A stretch of 64,000 nucleotides of DNA from Microvelia longipes (GCA_018340805.1 JACMZG010001870.1:50171540-50235539); one strand, 5' to 3'; numbered from the stretch's first letter, positions 48,290 through 60,473 are shown. Notes: a model not told the origin generated them from the letters alone. Made by a program: numbers and translations.

Positions 48290-49125
48290 ACAGAGAACTT
48301 TTTTTAAGCCTGATTAAACATTGACACTATAAATTAGCCCAGGTTTTTTTGTCAAAATCGAGATACACTTACAACTACCAAGTATACATTTGATAACCCA
48401 CAATGGCCAAAATACCTGCCACACCCAATCGCCAATATTTTTCAAAGAACCATAATCCCGCACCAAACTAGCATAAACCCTCAAACTACTCTTTTATGTT
48501 TTGACCAAGACCATAACTCCATGCTGCAGTTATTCGATCTTTTGATGATAACAACATAAAATACCTGATAAAATAAATCATAAAATTCTCCTATAAAACG
48601 AAGCTTTCAATGAAATCCGCGGAATAAAAAATACAACTTCTAAAAGTTGTGACCCCATTTGTTAACCATGACAAACAAGAATCCTCCGTACAAAAGCCAA
48701 TATTCCTTTCCTTAGAAATTCGCATGACTAGCATAAATTCTCCAACCCATTTATTTGTAGCATTTGAAAGAGCCAATAACCCCTTGCGGTTGCCCAGTCA
48801 TCCGATTTTTGATGATTAAACCACCCTCGACCCTTTATTGGAACATTATTATCACACCCTTTAAAAAAAAATGTCTCTTCATTGCTTCCTAGCACACGAG
48901 CCCAGGGGAACACACTTATTTCCCAAGAAAACTGAAACTCGTGTGCGACCTTTTATAAACCATTTTGAGTAGCGCAAATTCGTCCCATGACAGGGTCGTC
49001 ATCCTAGATAGGCAGCCACTATATTTTTCGTTTCATAATTTAAGGTATATTTTAAGAAATAAATCTCCGCGTTCTTAAGTAGTACCAAAATGATCACATA
49101 TTTGTTCAGGTCTGACTCCCTCCTC
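48290..49125. repeat. Diverged dispersed relative of the 1.5 kb unit
   Basis: Segments correspond in order to the second half of the tandem unit: GTCAAAATCGAGATAC, TTTTTCAAAGAAC, TTAGAAATTCGC...GCATAAATT, TTTGAAAGAGCC, TCATCCGATTTTTGATGAT, and TTTAAGGTATATTTTAAG near the end. Divergence is high. The open frames at 48591-48776 and 48728-48913 fall in it and are not genes. Confidence 0.65.
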
Positions 49126-51140
49126 GCGAGTATTATGTCTCTACCAATGACGAATGAAATAAACCAAAACAAAAAGTTACAAACAAAAATTATTTATTAT
49201 TTACACATGGTTAACTAAAAAAAAAAATAACTTTACACGCAATAAAAAAAGAAATAATACAAAAAAAATGACATACATTTAAAAATTAATTAACCCAGTT
49301 TATTAAGTATTTAATTCTGGCCACAAATATGACTCACCAATAATACCCAATATAATGGACGCAGTTTATTGCCCGAACAGAAAGAGATTCTCTTTTAGTA
49401 ATTTGGTTTTTATCCATGTAAGAAACGTATAAAACTTAATGTCTACTATTAGACAGTAGGCGCTAATGACACCAATACAATCTACGCAGCTCATATAAAC
49501 CACCATGTAACAACCATTGGTAGGAGACAATTAAAGAAGGCAGCACAAAAAATGGTTCAGGGCAACACCGTACCCACTTCATGATAAAAAAAAACCTTAT
49601 GCCTACTAATGTGCGTAATCAGGTAAATAACCTATTATTACGTACTTTACAACAAATTTACTGGCTCCCGTCATTGTATTCACGTTACCTTATTATTATT
49701 ATCTAATTGTGAGGGTAGGTGGCTAAACCTTCCCGCACTGCGGACTTTGGAACACGAGTCTTCTCTCGCTACAACCGTCATTTTACTTAAGTAAGCTTTT
49801 CTAATTTTGTTAAAAGCTAATTTTGTGGAACCGCTGATCAGTACTAATAATTTTAATTAGCAAATAAACTAAGATTTTAATATTTGTACTATTTATACCA
49901 TAAAAAATAGTATTTACCCGAATTGTTCCTTAAATAATTTACATAATACTCCTGTATTTAAGGTCTCTATAATAATTATAATAATCCCTAAACTAATTCT
50001 CATTAAAAATTATCTATTTAATCTCCTATAGAAGACATTTGTATAACTCAATTTCTAATAGTAATGCTATTTGATTAACCAGAATCATACATCAACTACG
50101 ATAATTCGCTGCTGGATAATGAATATCCCAGTGGACGCCATATTCGGCCACTCAACGCCATCCCATCAAGCTGAAGACCTGGGGCAAACATCGAGCGTCT
50201 CAACTAAATAAAGTTCCCCTTACACCCATATCCAGTAACCTAACTTCTAGTCTCAATGCGCACGACGAGACCTCGAAAGATGATACAAAACCGGTCTAGG
50301 GACATTCAAATCTAACAGCAAGTATCGGTAGCTGATTCTTTAACTTGCGGTAGTCACAACCTTTTTAATTAATGTTTGTATTTAGTATAATTTTGAATAC
50401 ATGTGTATCACTTTATGAATTAAGTAGAATGAAAACTAAAGATAGAACTGGTGTAAGGGTATCAAAATGCGCTCGCGTGGATTCCACTACATATATTTTA
50501 ACTCCATAGAACCCTCTTGATACAAAACGAGGGAAACCACTTCCTTGAACCCTAGTTGGTTCCCTAATTTTTCGTGGTATGTAACTACAGGTGAACTGGT
50601 ACAGGCGAGGGCTTATGGCGTAAAAGCAAGTGAGACATATAGGAAAATTCGAACTCCAGACAAATCATCTATACCAATTTTTAATCACATTTAAATAGTT
50701 ATTTTCCTCGCGTTACTTCATTATTTTATTTTTATTAAAAGGGAGGGAAATCGACAGGAAAAGCTGTAACCCTGAGAATCAAAGTAGCCCGTCCTGGAAG
50801 GAGATGAATTTTCTTTACCCAGAAGAGATCTTCTTTTAATTTTTCTTTCAGTACCTCTTTCAAACTCTTTCTGTAAAAAAAGAGTTTTTGAGGGCGTGAT
50901 TCTGCGGCATATTTTTATATCGTATGTTTCGCAATAGAGAAAGATTATTCGCTTCAGTGAATTGAATTCTAATGTAAAAAATTATACGAACTGAATTATT
51001 CACTAGGAGCTGAACTGTTCCAAACTATCTATCCTATTAACTGCACAATCTTCCAGTGAAGGACACTTTGACGAGGAAAAATCGCCAACGTTTCTTTTCC
51101 ATTGTCAAAAACATCTTAAAATGTGTAAAATGGCAACAAA
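49126..51140. other. 2 kb of unique DNA, nothing recognised
   Basis: Longest stretch without obvious repeats. No long frame or RNA gene is evident. A distal 3' region or enhancer of the YGPP gene cannot be excluded. Confidence 0.4.
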
Positions 51141-51460
51141 CATAGAGATACTATTACTAGAGATGCCCTATACGTTAATTTTTGAAACATCAAATAAGTA
51201 ACCTGACCACTTTCGCGTATAAATACAATTAAATAATCAGTACAAACTTATATTAACTTTTGTAAAAGAACGTTAAAAATACAAATCAAAACACAAACAA
51301 TGAGCAGGAAGTAAAAAACAATTGATTTATTATAACCTTGATTCAGTCTTGAAGGAGGTTTCAATGAGGCTACACATAGCCCCTGAGAGCCCCAAAACGA
51401 TGTTTCAGACCTCTCAATGGATTGAGATAGGCTACGCCTCCTCTAGTATATATCTCTATG
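51141..51460 (-). mobile_element. MITE family B, copy B3
   Basis: 320 bases. Ends CATAGAGATACTATTACTAG and CTCTAGTATATATCTCTATG; flanks GCAACAAA and GAGACAAA match at 6 of 8. Opposite orientation to B1 and B2. Confidence 0.75.
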
Positions 51461-52416
51461 GAGACAAACGTCGGGAATCTATCTTTTTCAAATAAGTTCC
51501 AGGCAGGATAGGACCTACCTAATCTTCACTGCAAATGTTTTAACTTCTTATGTATTAACCAAAAATTCATCTATTCTTCTGGTTACTTGTTGTATTCTAT
51601 ATAGAATGTATCATGAAAACCAAAAAAAAATAGATATGAAAGCACATAATCTATATATTTACTTCTGTACAATGCTTTAAATCAACTCTCTTATCAATGA
51701 AATATTACTAAAACAAATCTCAAATAAAAGAGAACAAACTTACTTAGTAAATTTGCAACATAAGGATAACAAAAATTAAATAAATTATCTTCAAAAGTAA
51801 TACTAAAATTAAAATAAGAACTATTGAGGAGGGTAGAGAACTAGTAATTACAATAAATAGATGGGGTTTTCTGATTAAGGCTATAATATGGCTACGAGCA
51901 TTTACAGGGCCCTAACATTGTAAGGTCGAAACTGTTTGAAAGTAGGCTTAGTCATAGTTATGTAAATTTAGGCTTAAAATTTATTAGAAGTTATTCTTTT
52001 AATCTATTAAGGAATAAAGGTGGGCCTTCCGTCACAAAATTAGTAGCTTCTTCTTTTATTGGTAATATTTGTAATACGAAGCAATATATGAGAGCAATTT
52101 CAATTTGATTTAATCTTTTCGCTCCCAAATGAAAGTTACAGGTGTTACAAGAGTTGAAATTTTTCACGGTTCAATCCAAAATATTTGCCACTACAATGAC
52201 TTTCCAAATCGGCTTTATGGTGTCATATTGAGTATCAATTTAGTAACTTAAATTTTCGCCAATAAATGCTCTTATTTCAAAACCTATTGAACGACGCCCG
52301 TATTAGCATACATATTTAAAAGAAAACACTAGTTTGCCACTAGTCTTTCAATAGATTAATATTTAACTTTAAAATTTAAATTTACTTGAACCTCTTCAAT
52401 TAAAGGCTAGTGAGAA
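51461..52416. other. Unique AT-rich DNA, nothing recognised
   Basis: No supported gene or repeat. Confidence 0.4.
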
Positions 52417-52640
52417 CCTAGTGTATTGATTCTAAATGGACCCTAATTGAATACGCATTTACAGGAGAAGCTAGTCGGAAACTATGTATTGATTCTAAAT
52501 GGACCCTAATTGAATACGCATTTACAGGAAGAAGCTAGTCGGAACTATGTATTGATTCTAAATGGACCCTAATTGAATACTCATTTACAGGAAGAAGCTA
52601 GTCGGAACTATGTATTGATTTCAAATGAATCTAGTTAAAG
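52417..52640 (+). repeat. 63-base tandem repeat, 3.5 copies
   Basis: Unit: TATTGATTCTAAATGGACCC, TAATTGAATACGCATTTACA, GGAAGAAGCTAGTCGGAAC. Units start near 52423, 52486, 52549 and 52612. Confidence 0.93.
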
Positions 52641-53406
52641 ACCTATGCATAGAAAAAAGGTAGTCAGTATCTATAAACAACATAGTATCTATAAAAAACC
52701 AAGAGACAATCTAGAGCTAACCTTAGACAATCTAGCTCTAGCTTAACGACATCTTATTGACACTCTAGTGCAGATTTATTAAAACGATTGTAACTGATTG
52801 CTGAATCAAAAACCATAGCTACTATATTATAAGCATATGACTTAGTAGAACCTATTTTCAAACATAACTCTGTAAAAAGTAGATAATAAAAAGTTAAAGG
52901 AGTTTTTTTAAAAGAAACTAATAGCACAAACATCCCATTTTGTCCATTTCCTTTCATCACTTATAACTTGTTAAAAGTTTTATTTTTTATCGTGGAAAAT
53001 CCAGATTATTTACACTAATAATTTCAGTCATGAAATAAGTAAAATTACTTAAATGGCAGTTTTATAGTAATAGGATATATGTTATAGTAACATAAATATA
53101 TGTTATAGTAAAATGGATATATATTTGCATTCTTTATAAATTCGTTAGATATTGTTATAGTAACATTGGTACATGTTTGTAGTCTTAATACATTAGTCAG
53201 ACGAATATAAGTCTGAAGAACTATCTTTGGTTTTTGTTTTTTAAACACTCCGGTCTAAACCAAATGGTTGGAATCTGTTAAGTTTGTCGTTATTCGAATT
53301 TAAGCCAACTGGTTAAACTTATTGGTAGCTTTAAGAGTCAATCAAACAACAAATCAGCGTTTGATAAAATTCGTAATAAATTATTTTCCTAAGATTACCT
53401 ATTTAA
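52641..53406 (-). other. Probable 3' UTR and downstream flank of the YGPP gene
   Basis: AT-rich, no coding frame. 53060-53170 has a short repeat of TATGTTATAGTAACATAAAT type. Contains the polyadenylation candidates. Confidence 0.4.
52979..52984 (-). terminator. Candidate polyadenylation signal AATAAA for the YGPP gene
   Basis: Plus-strand TTTATT reads AATAAA on the minus strand, about 420 bases past the stop codon. A second one lies at 52775-52780. In such AT-rich DNA the hexamer occurs often by chance, so only position and strand support this. Confidence 0.25.
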
Positions 53407-56358
53407 CTATCTTGAGCTTTTGTTGCTTTGTTTCTCTACCCTTCTCGAACTAGACGACGTTGATTTACCGTAAGAATATTTAACATCGGGTGATTTAAAC
53501 ATGACGAACATGTCTTGGTTTTCGTCTTGCTTCTTGTCGTCCGTGTCGTCGTCGGATTTATTCGGGTTACGGGGTTCGATATCGGATACAAGTGTAGCCG
53601 GCGATGGGTTCGGTTTTTCGATGTTGTGCTCTTGTGATACTTCGTTTTCGATGCTGACTCTTTCGTCTTTAGATGATGCTGAGTGGATAGCGTCAAGCGA
53701 GCCTTGATGACTCTGCTGAAACTGTTCAACTTGTCCTGGTTGATTTTCGATCGCTGAAATAATGTCTTGGAGTAAACCTTCCGATAGAACGTGTTGGTGT
53801 TTAATATCACCGACATCACCACTTCCAGGGGCCGGTTGGATTTGTAGGGTATACTGGCCGTGATTACCTTGGATCGGTATTTCCTGATTACCGTATCCGT
53901 TTTGATGATTTGTTATTGAGCCTAAATATAAAGATTGTGACTGCTGAATTTGAGCATCTCCTAATCCTAAACTATTGACAATAGCATTATTATCAACGCC
54001 GTCGAAATGGTGATTTACCCCACTGTGATCAATAGCATTTAAATTATGTTCGCTATCAGAACCAGTAGGAACGGCGAAGTTTTGGTTAATTTGTGATTGA
54101 GCACCGTACCCGTGTCCGGGGGCAGAAAATTCAAGTGATTGATCGATTCCGTGTCCAGTTCCGAAATCACCACCTGGACCGGAATGTTGAAACGCTAGTT
54201 GCTGGTGGTGTTGAGGAGGAGATAGATCTACTGAAAGTGATGGCTGGACTTGGAAATTTTGGACCGGTCCGCCAAATGCTTCTATTGGTGGGATGTTATG
54301 AGTTGGGATGTCATCTTGTTCTTCTTTTACCGGACGAGGTACTTCAGGTACACTTGGAGGAATATAGGTTCCTCCTTGAAACGGCCTTCCATGTCCAGTC
54401 GCTTTGAACTCGGCTGAATCGCCAATAGCCTCTATCAAACCTTTGGGAACAGGTTCCCTAAATTTAACTGGAGTTTTAGGTTGTAAGTTAGGTCCTTCGA
54501 TTTGTTTCCCTGAAGGAACTCCGTAAGATAAGCCTAACGTTTGCTGTGGAGATCCGTACAATGAATCAGGATGACCAATGAAAGGAGGAGGTGTGCCGCA
54601 ACAGCTGCTCATCTGAGCACTGTATATTCCTTCTATACCTGATGATGGAGGTCCGTACTGATCACTCGGGGGTCCATAAGAGTTTGATGGACCTGAAGGT
54701 ACTCCATATTGACTACTCGGCGGTGGTGGAGGTCCTCCGTATGAGTGGCTTGGCTCGTTTGGGAATCCCGAAGGAGGAGGCCCATAAGATGAAGATGGTT
54801 TTGGAGGTCCATAGACAGGTTTTGGTGGTGGTCCGTATACTGGTTTAGGTTTAGGGGGTGGACCGTAGCTACCTGATGGTGGTCCATAACTTCCAGATGG
54901 TGGCCCATAATTTTGAGATGGTTTCGGTGGCCCATACTGGGAATGAGGAGCTGGTGGAGGAGGTCCACTGTACGATCCTCCAAAATCTACTGTTCCATGT
55001 GAATCAAATGAATGTCCAGTGCCAGATGATCCTCCTACAGACGTAATATCAAATGAAGAAGTGCCGTGGACTGAATTGATAAAATCACCACCTGAAGGTG
55101 CTCCATATGTTTGACTGATGCCCGATGATCCAGGTCCAGAAATTCCACTTCCACTGTGGAAGTCTCCTCCACTGACTCCAATATGAATATCACCAGATCC
55201 ACCTCCAAAGCCGTGATCTAACTGAGGAGCAGGGCCACAGCAACTTGCTTCTCCGCTTAGAGATACTTCTTGAGATGAAGTGTCAAAGCCTCCTGTAATC
55301 AGTCCGTGGTCTAAACCACCACCAAAGTCTGCACCGATGCCACTTGAGTGATCATGGTTTGGTACACCGTATGAACTGCTTGGTTGCTTAGAATCTGGAT
55401 TGAATGAAATTCCTGGGATAGGACGCCATCCGTCATATGTGATTTCTGGAGGGGTTGGGGGAGCACCACCATGGTGACCAGTTTTGGAATGAGATGGTGG
55501 ACCATAAACAGGTTTAGGAGGTCCATAGACTGGTTTTGGTGGGCCGTATACGGGCTTTGGTGGACCGTATGATTGTTTAGGTGGGCCATAAACTGGTTTA
55601 GGGGGTGGTCCATATGATGGTTTAGGAGGTCCATAAACTGGCTTTGGCGGAGGGCCATACGAAGGCTTAGGAGGACCATAACTTGGTTTAGGATTTGGGG
55701 GAGGACCATAATTATCTGAAGGTGGTGGGCCGTAGGATTCTTTTGGGGGACCATAGACAGGTTTAGGTGGTCCATATGATTGTTTAGGTGGAGGACCGTA
55801 AACTGGTTTAGGAGGAGGACCATAGGACGGTTTCGGTGGACCATATGATGGTTTAGGAGGACCATAAGAAGGTTTAGGAGGACCATAAACAGGTTTAGGT
55901 TTGGGTGGACCATATACAGGTTTAGGAGGGCCATAAACTGGTTTTGGTCTTGGTGGTGGGCCGTAATTATCTGATGGAGGTGGTCCGTAATTGTGTTTAG
56001 GTGGGCCATAAACCGGTTTAGGTGGTCCGTAATTAGGTTTTGGGGGTCTTATATTAGGTGGCCCGTATGTATCGATTGGGGGTGCACCATAATCTGTTTG
56101 TGGTGGACCATAAACAGGTTTCGGTGGACCATAGTTGTCTTGAGGTGGTAACTTAGGAGGTCCGTAGCTGTCGGAAGGAATGGGCTGACCATATGAGTCA
56201 CTCAGCCCTCCTCCCGAGGGACCAGACAGGAAATCATGTGGTGCCTCTCTCCTGTTGACCACTGCTGATGCTTCAGCCTCAGTGTCATTCACCACGGCGT
56301 TGTTTACTACAGCACTAGCACTGCTGATGAACAGTGCAGCCAACAGCACCGGGATCAT
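53407..56358 (-). CDS. Secreted YGPP-repeat (cuticle/matrix-type) protein, last or main exon
   Basis: 983-codon open frame ending in TAG (53407-53409), the only convincing gene here. Residues 1-16 form a signal peptide ([16 protein letters not shown], likely cut after ASA). Residues about 55-290 and 470-570 are proline/tyrosine arrays of the type [22 protein letters not shown] count about 37 YGPP motifs. Between them lies a Gly/Ser/His-rich part with a CCGP motif; a second Cys-Cys pair (CCGTPP) follows the second array. After that comes a non-repetitive stretch (about 610-690, with [19 protein letters not shown]), a Gln/His/Gly-rich part and an acidic ([16 protein letters not shown]) then basic Ser/Arg tail. 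Such Pro/Tyr-rich secreted proteins are common in insect cuticle and other extracellular matrices; function here is inferred from composition only. No chitin-binding R&R consensus is evident. The ATG directly follows a splice acceptor (TTTCTGTTTTAG), so the true start may lie in an upstream exon, or exon 1 may be 5' UTR. Family name uncertain. Confidence 0.88.
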   Translation of the reverse strand: MIPVLLAALFISSASAVVNNAVVNDTEAEASAVVNRREAPHDFLSGPSGGGLSDSYGQPIPSDSYGPPKLPPQDNYGPPKPVYGPPQTDYGAPPIDTYGPPNIRPPKPNYGPPKPVYGPPKHNYGPPPSDNYGPPPRPKPVYGPPKPVYGPPKPKPVYGPPKPSYGPPKPSYGPPKPSYGPPPKPVYGPPPKQSYGPPKPVYGPPKESYGPPPSDNYGPPPNPKPSYGPPKPSYGPPPKPVYGPPKPSYGPPPKPVYGPPKQSYGPPKPVYGPPKPVYGPPKPVYGPPSHSKTGHHGGAPPTPPEITYDGWRPIPGISFNPDSKQPSSSYGVPNHDHSSGIGADFGGGLDHGLITGGFDTSSQEVSLSGEASCCGPAPQLDHGFGGGSGDIHIGVSGGDFHSGSGISGPGSSGISQTYGAPSGGDFINSVHGTSSFDITSVGGSSGTGHSFDSHGTVDFGGSYSGPPPPAPHSQYGPPKPSQNYGPPSGSYGPPSGSYGPPPKPKPVYGPPPKPVYGPPKPSSSYGPPPSGFPNEPSHSYGGPPPPPSSQYGVPSGPSNSYGPPSDQYGPPSSGIEGIYSAQMSSCCGTPPPFIGHPDSLYGSPQQTLGLSYGVPSGKQIEGPNLQPKTPVKFREPVPKGLIEAIGDSAEFKATGHGRPFQGGTYIPPSVPEVPRPVKEEQDDIPTHNIPPIEAFGGPVQNFQVQPSLSVDLSPPQHHQQLAFQHSGPGGDFGTGHGIDQSLEFSAPGHGYGAQSQINQNFAVPTGSDSEHNLNAIDHSGVNHHFDGVDNNAIVNSLGLGDAQIQQSQSLYLGSITNHQNGYGNQEIPIQGNHGQYTLQIQPAPGSGDVGDIKHQHVLSEGLLQDIISAIENQPGQVEQFQQSHQGSLDAIHSASSKDERVSIENEVSQEHNIEKPNPSPATLVSDIEPRNPNKSDDDTDDKKQDENQDMFVMFKSPDVKYSYGKSTSSSSRRVEKQSNKSSR

Positions 56359-56370
56359 CTAAAACAGAAA
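56359..56370 (-). promoter_or_regulatory. Splice acceptor immediately before the YGPP-gene ATG
   Basis: On the minus strand the bases before the ATG read TTTCTGTTTTAG, a pyrimidine-rich tract ending in AG with no gap to the ATG. This is a textbook 3' splice site. An intron next to the first codons is common in insect cuticle-type genes (established pattern). The matching donor and exon 1 are not securely located. Confidence 0.65.
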
Positions 56371-57239
56371 AAAAATATATTAGAACAATAACTTAAAAAA
56401 TATATATAACACATAAAAAATATGGCGAGGAACATTTTTGAGGCACCACATACCAGATTTTTTATTTATATTTCTTACTTATATATTTTTATATCTTTTT
56501 ATTTCTTAATTATATCTTTCTTATATGTCTAAGATATATTTATAATTTTTTTCTTCATAAGAAACTATAAGACTGAAAAGTTCAACATCTTTTACAAAAA
56601 AAAAATCACTCAGTATTAGTTACTAAGAGAGCATAATGGGACTAAGTCATAACCTCTCTACTTAGTCATTCAAATCAAGTTTATTCATAGTTACAACATT
56701 CAAAGACCAAGTATTAAGTCAACAATAAACTAACTCTCAAATTACTTGCAAGTTATTCTAGAAAGTGGACTTTGTAAATTTTATCAACTACAGATGGGAC
56801 ATCTACCATTAAGTAGACTTCTCTACCTCCCTTAACAAAACTAGGTATTAATAATAAGAATTATTGTGTAAACTTTTGCCTTTCTATCTTCTGCAATAGG
56901 TAAGAAAATCAAACGACCAGCACCCGATGATCCAATTTTTCTCAAATAAGAAATTCTCAAATTCACACTTATCAATCTGTAGATTGATAAATGTAGGTCC
57001 TAACACGGTTAGGGTCAAACGAACGAAGAATCTTTATAAGTCCAAGCAGACGTCAACCACATCTGTGGCTGGTATTGGGAGTGAGGTTGGGAATAGAAGG
57101 TAGGGAAGCAGACTTGTCGCCTTGTTTTTCTATTATTTTCGGAAAGTCAATTAAAAATTATTACGAATGTAAATACATATTTACATTTGGGTAGAATCAA
57201 CTCATGAAATAAGGTTAGTTCAGCATGTTACTTAAGTGT
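56371..57239 (-). other. Probable intron 1 or upstream region of the YGPP gene
   Basis: AT-rich, no coding frame; exon 1 not identified with confidence. Confidence 0.45.
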
Positions 57240-57482
57240 ACACTAGAGTACCTAGAGCAAGATCTATGTTCGGCACTTACCATGGAGACCTAGGCAAGAT
57301 TATGTCGGCACGTTACTAGTGTACACTAGAGTAACCTAGGGCAAGATCTATGTTCGGGCACGTTACTCTAGTGTACACTAGAGTAACCTAGGGCAAGATC
57401 TATGTTCGGGCACGTTACTCTACTAGAGTAATCTGTTACGTTCGGGCACGTTACTCCAGTGTACACTAGAGTAACTTAGGGA
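57240..57482. repeat. 50-60-base tandem repeat with inner palindrome
   Basis: Unit: CTAGAGTAACCTAGGGCAAG, ATCTATGTTCGGGCACG, and the palindrome GTTACTCTAGTGTACACTAG. About 4 copies. Confidence 0.85.
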
Positions 57483-57684
57483 GAGTTGGGGTACGTCGTC
57501 GATTCTACTCTAAACTTTACTACACTAGGTTTTATAACGAATCTCGGGCTAGAAGAACCCAAGAAAAATCTTACTCTAAACTGCACTATTTAGAGTAAGT
57601 TGAGGAAAGGATGTTCTAACAGGAAATTTGTGAAGTTATAAACCAAAAATATAGAGTAAATGAAGCATTATGTATCATAAACGT

Positions 57685-57770
57685 AAACACGTGAACGTAA
57701 AAAATATGAACGTAAAAGCAACATGAACGTAAAAAAACATGAACGTAAACAACATGAACGTAAACAATAT
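57685..57770 (+). repeat. About 15-base minisatellite
   Basis: AACGTAAAAAACATG repeated about 6 times. Confidence 0.85.
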
Positions 57771-57825
57771 ACGCATGTTCGCATGTTCCTATATATGAAG
57801 CAAAACGTAAAAAAATTTGAGCATT

Positions 57826-57953
57826 AATTTCACCGATTCTTTTATGATTTTAATGATGTCTTTGCAACCTGGTTTTCAGTAACACTTTGTCAAATTTTAG
57901 TGCCTCATTAAATTTAAAATATTAATCCTTTTGAATAGATTGTGTGTGCGTAT

Positions 57954-58001
<48 letters not shown>

Positions 58002-58178
58002 TATATATAATATATATATACGCACACACAATCTATTCAAAAGGGATTGATATTTTTACATTTAATGAGGCACTAAAATTTGGCAAAGTGTTAAGTGTGT
58101 TAGATTATCTACGATAATCTTTAATATACACTTTACTATCCTATTAGCGTATTTCCGAAGGAAAAATGAGCGTATATT
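57826..58178. mobile_element. Family-G element 4, terminal half with a long inverted repeat
   Basis: AACCTGGTTTTCAGTAACAC parallels 19825-19845 of copy 2. Arms 57880-57955 and 58020-58092 (AAATTTTAGTGCCTCATTAA, AATAGATTGTGTGTGCG) are inverted around a TA microsatellite. A worn terminal palindrome (GCGTATTTCCGAAGGAAAAA) ends it near 58175. Confidence 0.65.
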
Positions 58179-58640
58179 TTCGGTTTACAGTACAAACCTA
58201 CAGATATAGATTTAAGATATAAAAGGTTTACAGGATTATTTGAGTCGTAGCTCCAAATTTCCTTTAAGCCTACTAATATTTAGCTCTAATCCTCCTCCTA
58301 CCTCCCTTTCCCTCTCCGACCCGTATCTATATTTGTTCTTATAATCCCCAGTGGAGATGTATAATCCCTATAGATCTAATTTGGGCATAGCTTAGGATGT
58401 TTCGGGTATACTTGACGTTTATCTCACAAATGAGTGACACGGTGCTATTAATCCATTCTGTCAATGTCGTGTAAGGTTTAGAGAAACGTTTTAGAACATG
58501 GGATGTTGTGTTAAAGCCTTCTCTTCTTTCTAGCGAATCGAATATCGAATAATGGTTGTAGTATCACCTATGACAGAGAATTTTCGGTCTCAAGAAAATA
58601 TAATAGTAAAAAACTTATTTCTATCCCTTTTCATAAAACA
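58179..58640. other. Unique DNA, nothing recognised
   Basis: No supported gene or repeat. Confidence 0.4.
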
Positions 58641-58780
58641 AGAGGCCTCGGGCCTCTTTACCGCTCCGCTGCGTCGGCGCTGGGGGCCGCATCGTAGCCC
58701 CCACGCCTTCCTGTGGCCATATTATCAGTTGGTCATATTACTGGTTTATATGAGTAGCATACTGCCACGATATTAGCGAC
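58641..58780 (+). repeat. GC-rich family-I repeat, uninterrupted copy
   Basis: AGAGGCCTCGGGCCTCTTTA, CCGCTCCGCTGCGTCGGCGC, then TGTGGCCATATTATCAG, ATTACTGGTTTATATGAG, GCATACTGCCACGATATTAG. The head contains a near-palindrome (GAGGCCTCGGGCCTC). Confidence 0.65.
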
Positions 58781-58879
58781 TTTTCAAATGTATAAAAGAA
58801 AAAAAACTTTATTTGTTTACATTATGTCAATTAATGACATATTGTTTGTTCTACATATGTATGTCAATCAATAATACCG

Positions 58880-59193
58880 GAATCAATACTGATAATAAAA
58901 TGGAACCTCGTATTTTTGTTAAATATACATATTACTACATTTGCAAAAAGTTTCAGTTCTATCTAAACACTATATGAAGTTTATGATTTATATTTCATAA
59001 TCAATAGGGTTCATTACATTAGCAAGATTATTTTTTTACCAAGTTTCATTTCGATCCGAGAAAGCGTTCGAAAGTTATTGTGTCCCATAGAAACGTCTAG
59101 GACACACAAATTTCGTACATATAAATATACATACACACACAGATATTTATATACACCATCACACCACACACACAATATAATATATATAATATA

Positions 59194-59234
<41 letters not shown>

Positions 59235-59322
59235 AATATATATATTCTGATCCACATCTCCCAAGTCACTCCATCCATGACCCCAACCTTATCAGCTCAT
59301 TGTGTCTTCGAAAATTCGCTAA
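58880..59322 (+). mobile_element. Family-G element 5, terminal half
   Basis: AATAGGGTTC, TTTTTTACCAAGTTTCATTT and GCGTTCGAAAGTTATTG parallel 19835-19905. Then AT/CA-rich microsatellite (59120-59245) and the end GAAAATTCGCTAAAAATG. The frame at 59078-59338 is its translation. Confidence 0.6.
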
Positions 59323-59804
59323 AAATGTCTCTGAGTAGTTGAATTAAATCTGTGTGAATCACAGCTATCACCTCAAAACTAATTCAAGAGACAAAGATCT
59401 TACTTAGCCCTACGCAAAGACTTTCTACTCTCAAACTTTATTTCTCTTTAACTTAGTTTTATCAACTTTAAAACTGGACAAAGTAAGTCTGGTGTCAAAT
59501 TGAATCACATTTTGACTTAAGTAATAAGTTTGAGAATCAAGTTAAAATAATAACAAATTATCTAAGTATGGAAGTTGAGTTACGAGCCCTAGCAAGGTGA
59601 TAATTCAATAGATAGATGTAATATAGTTTTAAAACTAACTTTGACGTCTTTTCTTGAGTTAAGAGAAATATGCTTTCTCAGAGGGGGAATACAGAAGGAA
59701 AGTATTTGTAGCTTAGATTGTATCTGATTTTCCTAATAATTGATTATGGCAGCTTAATTTCTTCAAATACAATTTTTAGTGTCTATAACAGTAAATACAA
59801 AAAA
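59323..59804. other. Unique DNA, nothing recognised
   Basis: No supported gene or repeat. A minus-strand GTAAGA donor-like site lies at about 59400. Confidence 0.4.
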
Positions 59805-60325
59805 ATCGGATACGGGGTACTTCGGAACTTTTTCTCGTCACATCGAATTCGCTACGCTCATGCTCTCTACGTTGAACTCGCTTTGCTCGTACTCTGAATG
59901 TACACGTCGTTAAATTTATACTACAACACGTCTCAGATTGAAAATACATTTATTTCATTCTCAGCGATCACTTATCCAGGCAATGCCCACGTTCGATGCT
60001 GCTTTACTTTAATGATCTAATATAAATCATGAATATTTTACGCTATATCTCCGAATTTTTTATTTTATTTCTTTAACAACGTACACAAGCCATTTGATAA
60101 AAATGAAACTACTGCTGATTATGAGATAAAACTTGTCTCATACATTGCTGTATTTATGTGACAAATCTTAACTTGATCGCAACATTTTACGCTTTTTTTT
60201 GTTATTCGAAATATTTTCGGTCATTATTGCGGGTTAATGACGTCATAAAACATAATTTTCTGAAAGCACAGCTGCATTTATAGAATAATATTTGTGCAAA
60301 GTTTTAACTCTCTAGCATACATTTA
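59805..60325 (-). mobile_element. Family-S repeat, 3' end missing
   Basis: GGATACGGGGTACTTCGG, 5S-like segment at 59958-60012, CRE at 60238-60245 (AP-1 partner lost), ending near TCTCTAGCATACAT. Confidence 0.7.
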
Positions 60326-60473
60326 TCGATTTATTTAATTGTTAATTTATGTATTTTATTATTCTATTATTCTCTTGTCGTTATTAATTTGAATATTTGC
60401 TTGATCAAGGGGAGAGGTGTCAATAATTGGCTTTCGTTTTTTCCTGTGATTTCTTTACTTTGTTAGTTGGTTA

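Noticed and set aside
54093..56009. Open frames antisense to, or out of frame with, the YGPP gene
   Set aside because: Repeat structure of the real gene keeps the other frames open; no independent coding signal.
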